Part shown: in pieces, positions 19,080 through 28,164 of the stretch
How the letters are laid out: each line of letters opens with the position of its first letter
Position numbering within the stretch: position 1 is the stretch's first letter
Assembly: GCF_003111685.1 (NCBI RefSeq)
Contig: NZ_CP022191.1
Location: forward strand, 124,001-188,000
From: Alloyangia pacifica
Lineage (GTDB): Bacteria; Pseudomonadota; Alphaproteobacteria; Rhodobacterales; Rhodobacteraceae
Direction of reading: 5' to 3'
DNA length: 64,000 bases
The notes under the pieces: generated by a model
Databases searched by the model: none
What the model was told of the DNA's origin: nothing
Seen by the model: only the letters and a program-made list of their open reading frames with translations
Program-made: the position numbers and the translations under genes

Positions 19080-20111
19080 TCACTGCCCCCAGGTACGCTC
19101 CAGCGTCGCGATCCAGTTGCGGTGGGCGATCTTCGCGAGCTCCTCTTCGCCATAGCCTGCCGCGCGCAGAGCCTCCAGCAGGCGCTGCACCCCTGCCACA
19201 TCCCCGATGTGCCGCGACATGAAGGTGCCGTCGAAATCCGAGCCGAGGCCCACGTGGTCGATGCCGACACGCTCGACGAGGTAGTCGATGTGCCGCACCA
19301 TGACATCAAAGCCCATCTCGGGATCGCGGACGCCTTCGGGATGAAGGAAGCGCACCCCGAAATTCAGCCCGATCAGCCCGCCGGTCTCGCGGATCGCATC
19401 CAGTTGCTTGTCCGTTGCATTGCGGCTGTGCGGGCAGAGCGCGAAGGCGTTCGAATGCGAGGCGACCAGCGGCGCATCGGAAATCCGCGCGACATCCCAG
19501 AACCCGGCGTCGTTGAGGTGCGACAGGTCGACGAGGATCCCCAGCTCGTTGCAGACCCGGACAAGATCCTTCCCCGCAGGGGTGAGCCCGCCACCAATGT
19601 CGGGCTCGTGCCCCATCACGAAGGGCACGCCATGGGCGAAGATGTTGGGGCGGCTCCAGACCGGGCCAAGCGTGCGCAAGCCAGCGGCATGCAGAACATG
19701 CAGCAGGTCGAGATCTTCGGTCGCGGCCTCGATGCCCTCGATGTGGAACACGGCAGCAAAGCTGCCCTCGGCCATGGCGCTCCGAATATCGGCAGCGCTG
19801 CGGCAGAGCGTGACGGCGCCGTCCGACTGGCGCACGATGCGATGAAGCAGCGCGGCCTGAGCGAGGGTCTGCTGCAGCGCCGACGCCTGCGGCACGCGTG
19901 GCAGGTCGCCGTTTTCGTCCGGCGTCTGATCGTCGGTGCTCACCCAGACCGCGCAGAGCCCGCCCGCGAACTTCGAGGCCTGCGCCCGGGGCAGGTCGAT
20001 CTGCATGCCCGGCGCGCCGGTCAGGAAGCGGGCCTCGGCTCCGTCACGGGCGCGCAGCAGTTTCGAAAGCGCGTCGTTGTGGCCGTCGAAGACGGGGATC
20101 ATCTCGCTCAC
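19080..20111 (-). CDS. Membrane dipeptidase family (M19) peptidase
   Basis: 343 residues starting at GTG 20111, which overlaps the stop of the isoaspartyl peptidase gene (GTGA). Binuclear zinc-site motifs are present: DGHNDAL near the N-terminus, the bridging glutamate in FHIEGIEA, ASHSNAFAL, and HVGLGSDFDGT. Renal-dipeptidase-like enzymes hydrolyse dipeptides, including ones with D-residues or dehydro bonds. No signal peptide is visible, so it is probably cytoplasmic. In this operon it would split dipeptides released by the hydantoinase/DUF917 steps or imported directly. Confidence 0.9.
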   Translation of the reverse strand: MSEMIPVFDGHNDALSKLLRARDGAEARFLTGAPGMQIDLPRAQASKFAGGLCAVWVSTDDQTPDENGDLPRVPQASALQQTLAQAALLHRIVRQSDGAVTLCRSAADIRSAMAEGSFAAVFHIEGIEAATEDLDLLHVLHAAGLRTLGPVWSRPNIFAHGVPFVMGHEPDIGGGLTPAGKDLVRVCNELGILVDLSHLNDAGFWDVARISDAPLVASHSNAFALCPHSRNATDKQLDAIRETGGLIGLNFGVRFLHPEGVRDPEMGFDVMVRHIDYLVERVGIDHVGLGSDFDGTFMSRHIGDVAGVQRLLEALRAAGYGEEELAKIAHRNWIATLERTWGQ

Positions 20112-21067
20112 AGCTGCACCTCGTGGACGTCCTGGTGGGTCGCCACGAAGGCCCTGCCCTCGGGGGTGACCCAACCGCGGAACATGCCAGCGGTGTTGAA
20201 CGGCGTGCTGACCTGACCCGAGGCGTCCAGCGCCACCAGCCCCGCGCCGACGATCCCGGTGGTCTGCGACGAGGCCGAGAGGTCCACGTGCACCACGTGC
20301 TCGGCCGCCGTGCGGACGTCTTCGCGCAGATAAGCCATGCGCGCCGCGATCTCGTGCCCGACCACATGCCGGATGAAGAACTCGCCCTTGCCGGTGCCGG
20401 AGACGGCGCAGACCCCGTCGCGGGCGTAGGTGCCGGCGCCGATCACCGGGCTGTCGCCGACGCGGCCGGCGGGCTTGTTGGTGTAGCCCCCGGTCGAGGT
20501 GGCCGCCGCGAGGTGCCCTGCCCCATCGAGCGCCACCGCGCCGACCGTGCCGTGCTTCTCGTTCTCGGTCGCCTCGGTCCCGGCGGCGGCATGCGCCTTC
20601 ATCGCCGCCAGCGCCTCGACGCGCTTGTCGGTGGTGAAATAGTCCTGCGGCATGACTTCAAGGCCCGAGCCGGCGGCAAAATTGTCAGCCGCAATACCGG
20701 TCAGGAAGACTGCCCGACCGTCCTGCATCAGCGCGCGCGCCGCGCGCACCGGGTTGCGGATGCCACGTGCCGCGCTGACTGCGCCTGCCTCCAGCGTGGC
20801 CCCGTCCATGATCGAGGCGTCAAGCTCGTGGATGCCGTCCTCGTTCAGCGCCGCGCCGTGTCCGGCGTTGAAATGCGGGCTGTCTTCCATGACGACGACG
20901 GCGGCTTCCACCGCAGCGACCGCAGAGCCGCCTTGCGTCAGTTCCGCCCAGCCCGCGGCGAGCGCGCGCGCCAGATCCCGCCGGGCCTCGGCCCAGTCCT
21001 CTGGGCTCATGCCGTCGAGGGGCAGCACGCCGCAGCCCCCGTGAATGGCCAGTGCAATCGTCGTCAT
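20108..21067 (-). CDS. Isoaspartyl peptidase / plant-type L-asparaginase
   Basis: 319 residues from ATG 21067, chosen because AGGAAG lies at proper spacing; an ATG six bases upstream touches that site. It is an N-terminal-nucleophile hydrolase: the autocleavage site and nucleophile threonine lie in KHGTVGAVALD (T174), preceded by the FNAGHGAALN and GATLEAGAVSAARGIRNPV motifs. After self-cleavage it hydrolyses beta-aspartyl dipeptides or asparagine. It lies between the second hydantoinase gene (72-base gap) and the dipeptidase (overlap), consistent with breakdown of beta-linked dipeptides. Confidence 0.9.
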   Translation of the reverse strand: MTTIALAIHGGCGVLPLDGMSPEDWAEARRDLARALAAGWAELTQGGSAVAAVEAAVVVMEDSPHFNAGHGAALNEDGIHELDASIMDGATLEAGAVSAARGIRNPVRAARALMQDGRAVFLTGIAADNFAAGSGLEVMPQDYFTTDKRVEALAAMKAHAAAGTEATENEKHGTVGAVALDGAGHLAAATSTGGYTNKPAGRVGDSPVIGAGTYARDGVCAVSGTGKGEFFIRHVVGHEIAARMAYLREDVRTAAEHVVHVDLSASSQTTGIVGAGLVALDASGQVSTPFNTAGMFRGWVTPEGRAFVATHQDVHEVQL

Positions 21068-21139
21068 AGTCATCTTCCTGTCTTCATGCAGAGCCGCCCG
21101 GGCATCAGCGCGGGGGCGGCTCAAGCCTCAACCTGGGCG

Positions 21140-22678
21140 TCAGCCAAAGGAGATATCACCGATCACCCGCACCCGCACGCGCCGCGCGCCGCCGGGCAGG
21201 TAGGCGACGGGGATGTCCTCGATCTCGAGAACCTGCAGGCTCGCGGCATCGGCACCGGCGGCGACCGCCGCGGCCCGAGCCTCGGTCTCCGCCGCCGCCA
21301 GCGCCTGCTCGCGGGTCATATCCGAGAACACCTGGTCGACCTCGCCCGACACCTGCGCCATGGCCGCGCCAAGCGCATTGGCCACGCCGGCATTTTCGAC
21401 CCGCAGCACCTCGGAGGCGCCGGGCACCTCATCGGGGATCAGGAAGGCACCACCACCGACCGCGATCAACGGCACGTCCTCGGCCGAGGTCTTCATCTGG
21501 TCGAAGTTCTCGGCCACCATGGCGCGCATCCGGGCAAGCGTTTCCTGCACGAAGGTCGGATCGAGGTCGCTGACCAACGACGGGTCGCCCATCTCGATCA
21601 TCCCGGCGGCCACCGCGATGTCCGAGGTGGTCAGCGTCTGGCCCCCGAAGACCCGGGCTTCGCGCAGGATGCGATAGCCCACCGAGCGCGGGCCGATGGC
21701 GCCGGTCTCGGCATCGACGACCGTGCCGCCGCCAAGCGCGATGGGCAGCAGGTCGGGCATCCGGAACAAGGTCCGCACGCCGCCGATATGCACGATGTTG
21801 TTGGCCTCGCGCGGGAAGCCCCCGATCAGGCAGCCGATGTCCGAGGTCGTGCCGCCGACGTCGACCACCATGGCATCGCTGAGCCCGGTCAGGAAGGCTG
21901 CGCCGCGCATTGAGTTGGTCGGGCCCGAGGCGAAGCTGAACACCGGGTTCGCCGCCGCCACATCGGCCAGAGCCACGGTGCCGTCGTTCTGGGTCAGGAA
22001 GAAGGGCGCATCGAGCCCGATCTCGGCGAGCGCCGTCTTGAAGGCCTGCACCGTGGTCTTGCCGAGCGATTGCAGCGCCGCGTTCAGCAGCGCGACGTTC
22101 TCGCGTTCCAGAAGACCGATCCGGCCAAGGCTGTTCGACAGGGTGATCCGCGCCTCGGGGATGATCAAGCGCACGATCTCGGCCGCGCGGTCCTCGCATT
22201 CGGTGGTCAGCGGCGAGAAGGTGGCGGAGATCGCCACCGAGGTCACGCCTGCGTCGCGGATCTTCATCGCGGCCTCGCGGATCTCGTCCTCGCGCAGCGG
22301 CACCAGCGGGCTGCCATCGTATTCGTGCCCGCCATGCACCATGAAGATCATCGGATCGACCGCGCGATACAGATCCTCGGGCCAGTCGCACATCGGCGGC
22401 AGCGACGCGCCGGTGGGCAGGGCGATGCGGATCGCCGCCACGCGCTCGAGCCGAGCGCGCTCCACCACGGCATTGGTGAAATGGGTCGTGCCGATCATCA
22501 CCGCGTCAAGCGGACGCGGCGTGTCGCCGATATGCGCAGCGACATGCGCGAGCGCGGCTTTCACGCCCGACATCACGTCCTGCGTGGTGGGAACCTTGAT
22601 CGAGGCGGTGATCTTGTCGCCGTCGATCAGCACGGCATCCGTATTGGTGCCGCCGACGTCAATGCCAATACGCTTCAT
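21140..22678 (-). CDS. Hydantoinase/oxoprolinase family ATPase (HyuA-like), copy 2
   Basis: 512 residues. The N-terminal nucleotide-binding signature is RIGIDVGGTNTDAV; a second ASKHA-type phosphate loop is VVDVGGTTSDIG. Other landmarks are IGTTHFTNAV and FLTQNDGTVA. It is about 200 residues shorter than classical HyuA, as in the sub-group paired with DUF917 proteins. ATP-dependent opening of a five-membered cyclic amide is the family reaction. No hyuB is present. The start ATG 22678 overlaps the DUF917 stop (ATGA), so the two products are probably stoichiometric. Confidence 0.88.
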   Translation of the reverse strand: MKRIGIDVGGTNTDAVLIDGDKITASIKVPTTQDVMSGVKAALAHVAAHIGDTPRPLDAVMIGTTHFTNAVVERARLERVAAIRIALPTGASLPPMCDWPEDLYRAVDPMIFMVHGGHEYDGSPLVPLREDEIREAAMKIRDAGVTSVAISATFSPLTTECEDRAAEIVRLIIPEARITLSNSLGRIGLLERENVALLNAALQSLGKTTVQAFKTALAEIGLDAPFFLTQNDGTVALADVAAANPVFSFASGPTNSMRGAAFLTGLSDAMVVDVGGTTSDIGCLIGGFPREANNIVHIGGVRTLFRMPDLLPIALGGGTVVDAETGAIGPRSVGYRILREARVFGGQTLTTSDIAVAAGMIEMGDPSLVSDLDPTFVQETLARMRAMVAENFDQMKTSAEDVPLIAVGGGAFLIPDEVPGASEVLRVENAGVANALGAAMAQVSGEVDQVFSDMTREQALAAAETEARAAAVAAGADAASLQVLEIEDIPVAYLPGGARRVRVRVIGDISFG

Positions 22679-23751
22679 TTGAATACCGATTTGAAGTCAA
22701 TGTCATAGCCGAAAGCGCGCGGACCGACCGCCGCCACGCCCGCGGGCGTCGTGAGGATCTCGGGTGCCGGAAGCGCCACCACGTTCACACGCTGGCCGTA
22801 GCGCACGGATTCGGTGCCGATGGCGCTTCCCGACACGCTGTCGAGCAGGCACAGCAGGTCCGGCGTCATGGCGACGGGCGCGCCATTGCGGAAGGCCACC
22901 GCCCATTCGTTCTGGAACGCCAGCTCGAGCGTCGCGCCGCGATCCGTGTCGATGCCCTCGATCACGGTCTTGCCGCGCAGGAAGCCGCCGGTGGTGGTGC
23001 GGTCCACGTCGACGATCTTGCCGCGGAAGATCTGCTTGCCCTTGGCATGGTCCAGCACTGCGGCCACCGGATCGTCGTGGCGGGCGCGGGCCTCGAGCAC
23101 CACACGGCCAAGCTCGGTCGCCTGGGTAATGGTGTGGTGGATGCCCCAGTCCTTGACCTCGCGGCCGGTGCGGGGTGCCTTGCAGGTCGCGGCGGTCGAG
23201 CCCACGGCGGTGCAGACCGCGCGCGAGACCTTCTCCATCCATTTCCAGCTTTCGGCGCGGGTGACGATCACCTCGTTGTCGCGCACGTCCACCAGCGACA
23301 GCGGGAACATCGACAGCCCGCCGATCGCGAAGGAGGTCATCTGCGCCTCGGGGTAGGCGCGTCCCATGCAGTCGGCGTTGACCACGGGACGGCCCAGCAG
23401 CGCGGCGGCAAGGAATGGCGACAGCGCGTTGGCGCCGCCGATCTCCAGCGCCATGATCGCCCGGAACGGACGGCCGAGGTAGTCTTCCATCAGCTCGACC
23501 GCCCGGGCCATGTGCCGCGGATCCTTCAGCCGTTCCTGGCCGACCAGCGGAGCCCCCATGCCAGAGACCACCGCGACCATGTCATCATCCGCCAGCTCGT
23601 CCGGCTGCAGGACCTGGACCCGTGCGCCCTCGGCGTAGAGGCGGCGGAGGTTCAGCGTTGAAAGATAGGGGTTGCCGCCGCCGCCCGTACCCAGAATCCA
23701 CGCGCCGGTCGCGAGGGATTCAATATTCTCTTCCGGAAATTCCTGGAGCAT
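22675..23751 (-). CDS. DUF917 (S-Me-THD-like) family protein, copy 2
   Basis: 358 residues from ATG 23751. The family hallmark near the N-terminus is ILGTGGGGNPYL, followed by GMGAPLVGQERL, ALEIGGANALSPFLAAAL and VVNADCMGRAYPEAQMTSF. The C-terminal half contains FRGKIVDVDRTTTGGFLRG. Recent Pfam naming links the family to S-methyl-thiohydantoin desulfurase. Members are commonly encoded with hydantoinase/oxoprolinase genes, as here. It shares the fold signature with the product of 25452-26582, but the order relative to its hyuA partner is reversed. Confidence 0.88.
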   Translation of the reverse strand: MLQEFPEENIESLATGAWILGTGGGGNPYLSTLNLRRLYAEGARVQVLQPDELADDDMVAVVSGMGAPLVGQERLKDPRHMARAVELMEDYLGRPFRAIMALEIGGANALSPFLAAALLGRPVVNADCMGRAYPEAQMTSFAIGGLSMFPLSLVDVRDNEVIVTRAESWKWMEKVSRAVCTAVGSTAATCKAPRTGREVKDWGIHHTITQATELGRVVLEARARHDDPVAAVLDHAKGKQIFRGKIVDVDRTTTGGFLRGKTVIEGIDTDRGATLELAFQNEWAVAFRNGAPVAMTPDLLCLLDSVSGSAIGTESVRYGQRVNVVALPAPEILTTPAGVAAVGPRAFGYDIDFKSVFK

Positions 23752-23826
23752 CTGTCCACCTTGGGCCTTGCTTGTGCCGGCCCCGCGCGCTGCGGGACCG
23801 GGCTGTTTCAAAGGGATCGCGACCGA

Positions 23827-25419
23827 TCAGTTCGACGGGCATTCCCAGGTGAAGTGCCAGAAGTTCAGGTCCCAGCTCTGCATGGGACGGAACTCGTAGC
23901 CTTGCAGGCAGGCATTGGCCGCGTAGCGGCGCATCGGGGCCACGGCCCAGACCGAGGTCTGCAGGTCGTAGATCGACTGCTGCAACTCCTTGTAGGTCGC
24001 GTTGATCTCGGCCGGGTCGGTCTGCGCGCGCGACTGGTCGATCAACGCGTCGATTTCCGGGTCTTGCAGCCATGCCATCGACCACCAAGTGCCCGAGGCC
24101 TTGGAGTGGTACTGGTTGAAGAACATCGAATCCGGCGACGGGTAGCTCGGGCTCACGTTCACCTGCGTCGAGGCCGGGGTGGTGTCGGGGTTCGATGCCA
24201 GTTCGACGATGCGGTTCCACGGCTCGGGCCGGATGTCGAGCGTGATGCCGATCTGCGCGAGGTTGGCCTGCATCAGCAGCGCCACTTCCTGTTCGAAGGC
24301 CAGCGAGGCGACGTAGCTGTTGACCAGCGTGATGTCCTCGCCCGCGTATTTGGATTTCGCCAGCTCTTCCTTGGCCTTCTCCAGGTCGTAGACGCCGGTC
24401 GGGATCTCGGTGTTGAACGCGGCCTCGAAGGTGTCCGAGAGCGGGCCGTGCATCGGCACGCCCGGGTAGATGATCTCCTGGATGGTCTCGTAATCGGTCG
24501 CATAGGCGATGGCGCGGCGCACGTGCACGTCGTCGGTCGGGTAGACCTTGGTGTTCAGCTTGATCTGGAAGCCGCCGGCGGTGCGGGTCTGCAGCAGCTT
24601 GTAGCCCGGCATGTTGCCGATGGACTCAAACGTGTCGTTGCCCAGCCCGTGCGACGACAGGCCCAGCTCGCCCTTTTCCGCCAGCGCGCGCACCGTGGCG
24701 TCGTCCGAGGTCTGCACGAAGCGCACTTCGTCGATCGGTGTGCCCTTGTCCCAGCCGAGGAAGTAGTCGGGGTTGCGCGCGATCACCATGTCCGCCGAGC
24801 GGTTGTAGCTGACCAGCGAATACGGGCCCGAACCCACCGAGTTGTCCCCGACGTAGGCTTCGCCGAGCGCGTCATCCGCCGTCGCATTTGCCTCGACCAG
24901 CTTCTGGTTCAGCACCAGCAGGATCGGTGTGGAGGCAAGGAAAGGCGAGAACGGGCGGTTCAGCTTGATCTCGACCGTCGTCGCGTCGGGCGCGGAGACG
25001 TTCTCCGGCGCGATCAGATCGACGAGCAGGTTCGACGGCCCCTTGTTGATCTTCAGCAGGCGCTGGATCGACCAGACCGCATCGGAGGCGCTCAGCGCCG
25101 AGCCGTCCTGGAAGGTCACGTCGTCACGCAGGTGGAAGGTGTAGGTCAGCCCGTCCTCGGAGATGTCCCAGGATGTCGCCAGATGCGGCACGATCTCGCC
25201 CGAGGGGGCGACGGTGGTCAGACCGTCGTACATGTTCACCACCGCCATGTAGCCGGTGTAGTCGGTGACCTTCGCCGGATCGAGCGAGCTGAAGATCTGC
25301 ATGGTGTTGACCACGGTCGACACCTTTTCCTGCGCCATGGCGGCGGGTGCGGCACCGAGGCCGAGCACGGCTGCCAGAGCGAGGGCCGACAGCCCGCGTT
25401 TCTTTGCCAGAATAGACAT
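23827..25419 (-). CDS. Family-5 extracellular solute-binding protein (peptide/opine ABC importer)
   Basis: 530 residues. ATG 25419 with AGGAG upstream; signal peptide LSALALAAVLGLGAAPAAMA. The SBP_bac_5 signature lies in VPHLATSWDISEDGLTYTFH and LRDDVTFQDGSALSASDAVW; GSGPYSL and VRRAIAYATDYETI are also typical. It is the periplasmic receptor for the permeases and ATPase encoded upstream (28164-31724), placed between the two hydantoinase/DUF917 pairs. Its ligand is probably a dipeptide, N-carbamoyl/hydantoin-like or beta-linked compound, judging only from the neighbouring enzymes. Confidence 0.92.
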   Translation of the reverse strand: MSILAKKRGLSALALAAVLGLGAAPAAMAQEKVSTVVNTMQIFSSLDPAKVTDYTGYMAVVNMYDGLTTVAPSGEIVPHLATSWDISEDGLTYTFHLRDDVTFQDGSALSASDAVWSIQRLLKINKGPSNLLVDLIAPENVSAPDATTVEIKLNRPFSPFLASTPILLVLNQKLVEANATADDALGEAYVGDNSVGSGPYSLVSYNRSADMVIARNPDYFLGWDKGTPIDEVRFVQTSDDATVRALAEKGELGLSSHGLGNDTFESIGNMPGYKLLQTRTAGGFQIKLNTKVYPTDDVHVRRAIAYATDYETIQEIIYPGVPMHGPLSDTFEAAFNTEIPTGVYDLEKAKEELAKSKYAGEDITLVNSYVASLAFEQEVALLMQANLAQIGITLDIRPEPWNRIVELASNPDTTPASTQVNVSPSYPSPDSMFFNQYHSKASGTWWSMAWLQDPEIDALIDQSRAQTDPAEINATYKELQQSIYDLQTSVWAVAPMRRYAANACLQGYEFRPMQSWDLNFWHFTWECPSN

Positions 25420-25451
25420 TGTTGTACTCCTGTTGGGTTTTCTTCTTTGTC

Positions 25452-26582
25452 TCAGGCGGCCTGTCCCAGCGGGGCAAGCGGCGCGAAGGGGATCTCGGGG
25501 TAGCCAAAGGCGGCGGGGCCGACGACATCGAGCGCCCGCGCGGAGCGCAGCAGGTCGTGGCAGGGCACGGCGAGCACGGCGATGCGCTGGCCGTAGCGCA
25601 GCATCTCGGTGGTGATCGGGTAGCCGGTGTCCACGTCCAGCACGATGATGAGGTCGGGCACGGTCACCTCGACCTCGCCCTCGCGGCGGAAGATCAGGAA
25701 CTCGTTCTGGATCGCGATGCTGGCGGTCTGGCCCTGGAAGTCGTCGAAGCCGCCAAGCTCAAGATCGCCCACGGCGAAGCCGCCGCGCAGGTGGCGCTTC
25801 AGGTCGGTGATCTTGCCGGTGAAGACGTGCCGCCCGCCTTCCAGCGCGCAGACCGTCGCGACCGGATCGTCGCCGTTGCGGCGCGCGTCCAGCACCGCCC
25901 GCCCGAGGCGGATCGCCTTGGTGTAGCTCTGGGGGATGGCATTCTGGCGCACGAAGCTCGCCGGCATCGGGGCCGTGGCCAACATTGCCGCCCCGCCCTG
26001 CGCCACCACGCAGGCCCGTGCCATGCGCTCGTGGAACACCTCGGAGACCGCGTGCTGGAAGACCACGCGGTTGCCGTGCAGGTCGCACATCACCGAGGGG
26101 GTCGAGCTGTGGCCGTAGATCGAGAAGGTGGTCATCTGCATCTCGGGGAAGGCCCGGCCCATACCGTCGCAATCCAGCACCGGCAGGCCGCCGAGGGCCG
26201 CCGTGACCAGCGGGTTCATCGAGTTGGCGCCGCCGATCTCCTCGCAGACGATGGCGTCCATCTTGCGACCGGTGAGCTCTTCCATGCCCTGCAGGCAGCG
26301 CAGCCCCTCGCGGCCTTCGCGGATCCGCTCGGTGCCCACCACCGGTGCGCCGATGCCGCCGATGGACATGCACAGCGCGTCATCGGCGATCTTTTCCGTG
26401 GCGAGGATGGTCATCTTGTAACCCGCCTTCATCGCCTCGCGGGTCAGCAGCTTGCCCTGGTAGGGGTTGCCGCCGCCACCGGTGCCGAGGATCCCGGCGC
26501 CGACTTCCAGCGCCTCGAGATCGTCGAGTGTCAGCTCCCACAGGTCGGCGGGATCGTAGGTCAGCTCACGGGTATCAGGCAT
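25452..26582 (-). CDS. DUF917 (S-Me-THD-like) family protein, copy 1
   Basis: 376 residues from ATG 26582, which overlaps the end of the hyuA copy 1 gene by 8 bases. It shows GAGILGTGGGGNPYQ, IGGIGAPVVGTERI, VCEEIGGANSMNPLVTAALG and VLDCDGMGRAFPEMQMTTF, closely matching the landmarks of copy 2. The C-terminal half has FTGKITDLKRHLRGGFAVGD. It probably acts with the neighbouring HyuA-like ATPase on a cyclic thio- or oxo-imidazolidine. A 32-base gap separates it from the binding-protein gene. Confidence 0.88.
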   Translation of the reverse strand: MPDTRELTYDPADLWELTLDDLEALEVGAGILGTGGGGNPYQGKLLTREAMKAGYKMTILATEKIADDALCMSIGGIGAPVVGTERIREGREGLRCLQGMEELTGRKMDAIVCEEIGGANSMNPLVTAALGGLPVLDCDGMGRAFPEMQMTTFSIYGHSSTPSVMCDLHGNRVVFQHAVSEVFHERMARACVVAQGGAAMLATAPMPASFVRQNAIPQSYTKAIRLGRAVLDARRNGDDPVATVCALEGGRHVFTGKITDLKRHLRGGFAVGDLELGGFDDFQGQTASIAIQNEFLIFRREGEVEVTVPDLIIVLDVDTGYPITTEMLRYGQRIAVLAVPCHDLLRSARALDVVGPAAFGYPEIPFAPLAPLGQAA

Positions 26583-28164
26583 TTTCGACTTCCATTTCTG
26601 CGAGGGCACCCATCTCACCCACGACCTTTACGTGGATGCGGGTGGCATTGCCGGGCAGGTAGGCGAGGGGCATGTCCTCGCGCTCGATCACCTCGATTGT
26701 CTCGGCGACGGCCCCGGCGGCGATGGCCTGAGCCCGGGCTTCCGCCTCGGCTTCGGCCAGAGCGCTGTCGCGGGTGACGCCATCGGTCAGGCTGAAGATC
26801 CGGTCGGTCTCGCCCGAGATCTGCGCGATCGCCGCGCCCACCGCGTTGGCCACGGCGAAGTTCTCGGGACGGATCACCTTCAGATCGCCGATCTGGTCGG
26901 GCATCAGCACCGAGCCGCCGCCGACCGCGATCACCGGCACCGGCTCGGCCGAGATGCGCGCCCGCTCGACGCAGGTTTCGAACATCTCGGTCATGCGGTC
27001 CGCCGCCGCTGCGACCAGCTTCGGATCGAGGCTTTCCAGCAGTGCAGCATCGCCGATCTCGGCCTTGCCGGTGGCCACAGCGATGTCGGTCGCGGTCAGG
27101 GTCTGGCCGCCGAAGACCAGCGCCTCCTGGCGGACACGGTAGCCGACGGACTGCGGGCCGATCACCACGCTCTCGGTCGTGCCCTTCACCAGCGAGCCGC
27201 CACCGAGACCGATGGAGAAGACGTCGGGCATGCGGAAGTTCGTGCGGACCCCGCCGATGTCCACCGAGGTAGAGGCCTGCCGGGGGAAGCCGTGCGACAG
27301 CGCGCCGACGTCCGAGGTGGTGCCGCCGACGTCGACCACGATCGCCTCCTTGAGGCCGGTCAGGAAGGCCGCGCCGCGCATCGAATTGGTGGGGCCCGAG
27401 GCGAAGGTCAGCACCGGGAAGGCGCGGACCGTGTCGGCGGCCATCAGCGTGCCGTCGTTCTGGGTGATGAAGAAGGGCGCCTTCACGCCCGCCTGCTCCA
27501 GCGCGTGGCCGAAGGCCTGCACGGTCTTGTCCGCGAGCCGCAGCAGCGAGGCGTTCATGATCGCCGCGCTTTCACGCGCCAGCAGCCCGTGGCGACCGAT
27601 GTCGCGTGACAGCACGACGCTGAGGCCGGGGCATTCTTCCAGCAGGATGTCGCGGGTGCGCAGCTCCATCGTGTCGTTCACGCCGGAGAAGACCCCGGTG
27701 ACCGAGGCCGCCCGGATGCCCTTCGCGCGGATTTCACCGGCGATCCTGCGGATCTCGTCCTCATCGAGTGGCGACAGGACACGGCCGTCGAACTCATAGC
27801 CGCCCTTCACCTGGTAGCCGTGATTGCCGACCATCTCGCGGATGTCTTCGGGCCAGTCGACCATCGGCGGCAGACCCGCGCCCGAAGGCAGGCCGAGACG
27901 GATGGCGGCCACCGGGTCGAGATGCCGGCGCTCGATCACCGCATTGGTGAAATGAGTGGTGCCGATCATCACCGCGCCGATACGGGCACGGTCGATGCCC
28001 GAGGCCGCGATCACCTGCTCCAGCGCCTCGAACACGCCCGAGGTCACGTCCTCGGTGGTCGAAGCCTTGATCCCTGCAAGGACCTCATTGCCCTTCAGCA
28101 CGACGGCATCGGTATTCGTGCCGCCTACGTCAATTCCTACGCGATACACCAAAGGCTCCTTCAT
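26575..28164 (-). CDS. Hydantoinase/oxoprolinase family ATPase (HyuA-like), copy 1
   Basis: 529 residues from ATG 28164, which overlaps the ATPase gene stop (TGATG); a TTG one codon upstream is also in frame. Nucleotide loops are VGIDVGGTNTDAVV and IVVDVGGTTSDVGA. Also visible are IGTTHFTNAVIERR and FITQNDGTLMAAD. It shares landmarks along its whole length with copy 2 (21140-22678) but is diverged, indicating an old duplication or two substrate classes. It is coupled to DUF917 copy 1 by an 8-base overlap. Confidence 0.88.
   Translation of the reverse strand: MKEPLVYRVGIDVGGTNTDAVVLKGNEVLAGIKASTTEDVTSGVFEALEQVIAASGIDRARIGAVMIGTTHFTNAVIERRHLDPVAAIRLGLPSGAGLPPMVDWPEDIREMVGNHGYQVKGGYEFDGRVLSPLDEDEIRRIAGEIRAKGIRAASVTGVFSGVNDTMELRTRDILLEECPGLSVVLSRDIGRHGLLARESAAIMNASLLRLADKTVQAFGHALEQAGVKAPFFITQNDGTLMAADTVRAFPVLTFASGPTNSMRGAAFLTGLKEAIVVDVGGTTSDVGALSHGFPRQASTSVDIGGVRTNFRMPDVFSIGLGGGSLVKGTTESVVIGPQSVGYRVRQEALVFGGQTLTATDIAVATGKAEIGDAALLESLDPKLVAAAADRMTEMFETCVERARISAEPVPVIAVGGGSVLMPDQIGDLKVIRPENFAVANAVGAAIAQISGETDRIFSLTDGVTRDSALAEAEAEARAQAIAAGAVAETIEVIEREDMPLAYLPGNATRIHVKVVGEMGALAEMEVENA

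Noticed and set aside
17784..20216. 810-codon plus-strand open frame across the dehydrogenase and dipeptidase genes
   Set aside because: It is the complement of two well-supported minus-strand genes; its His/Arg/Gln-rich composition and lack of motifs mark it as a shadow.
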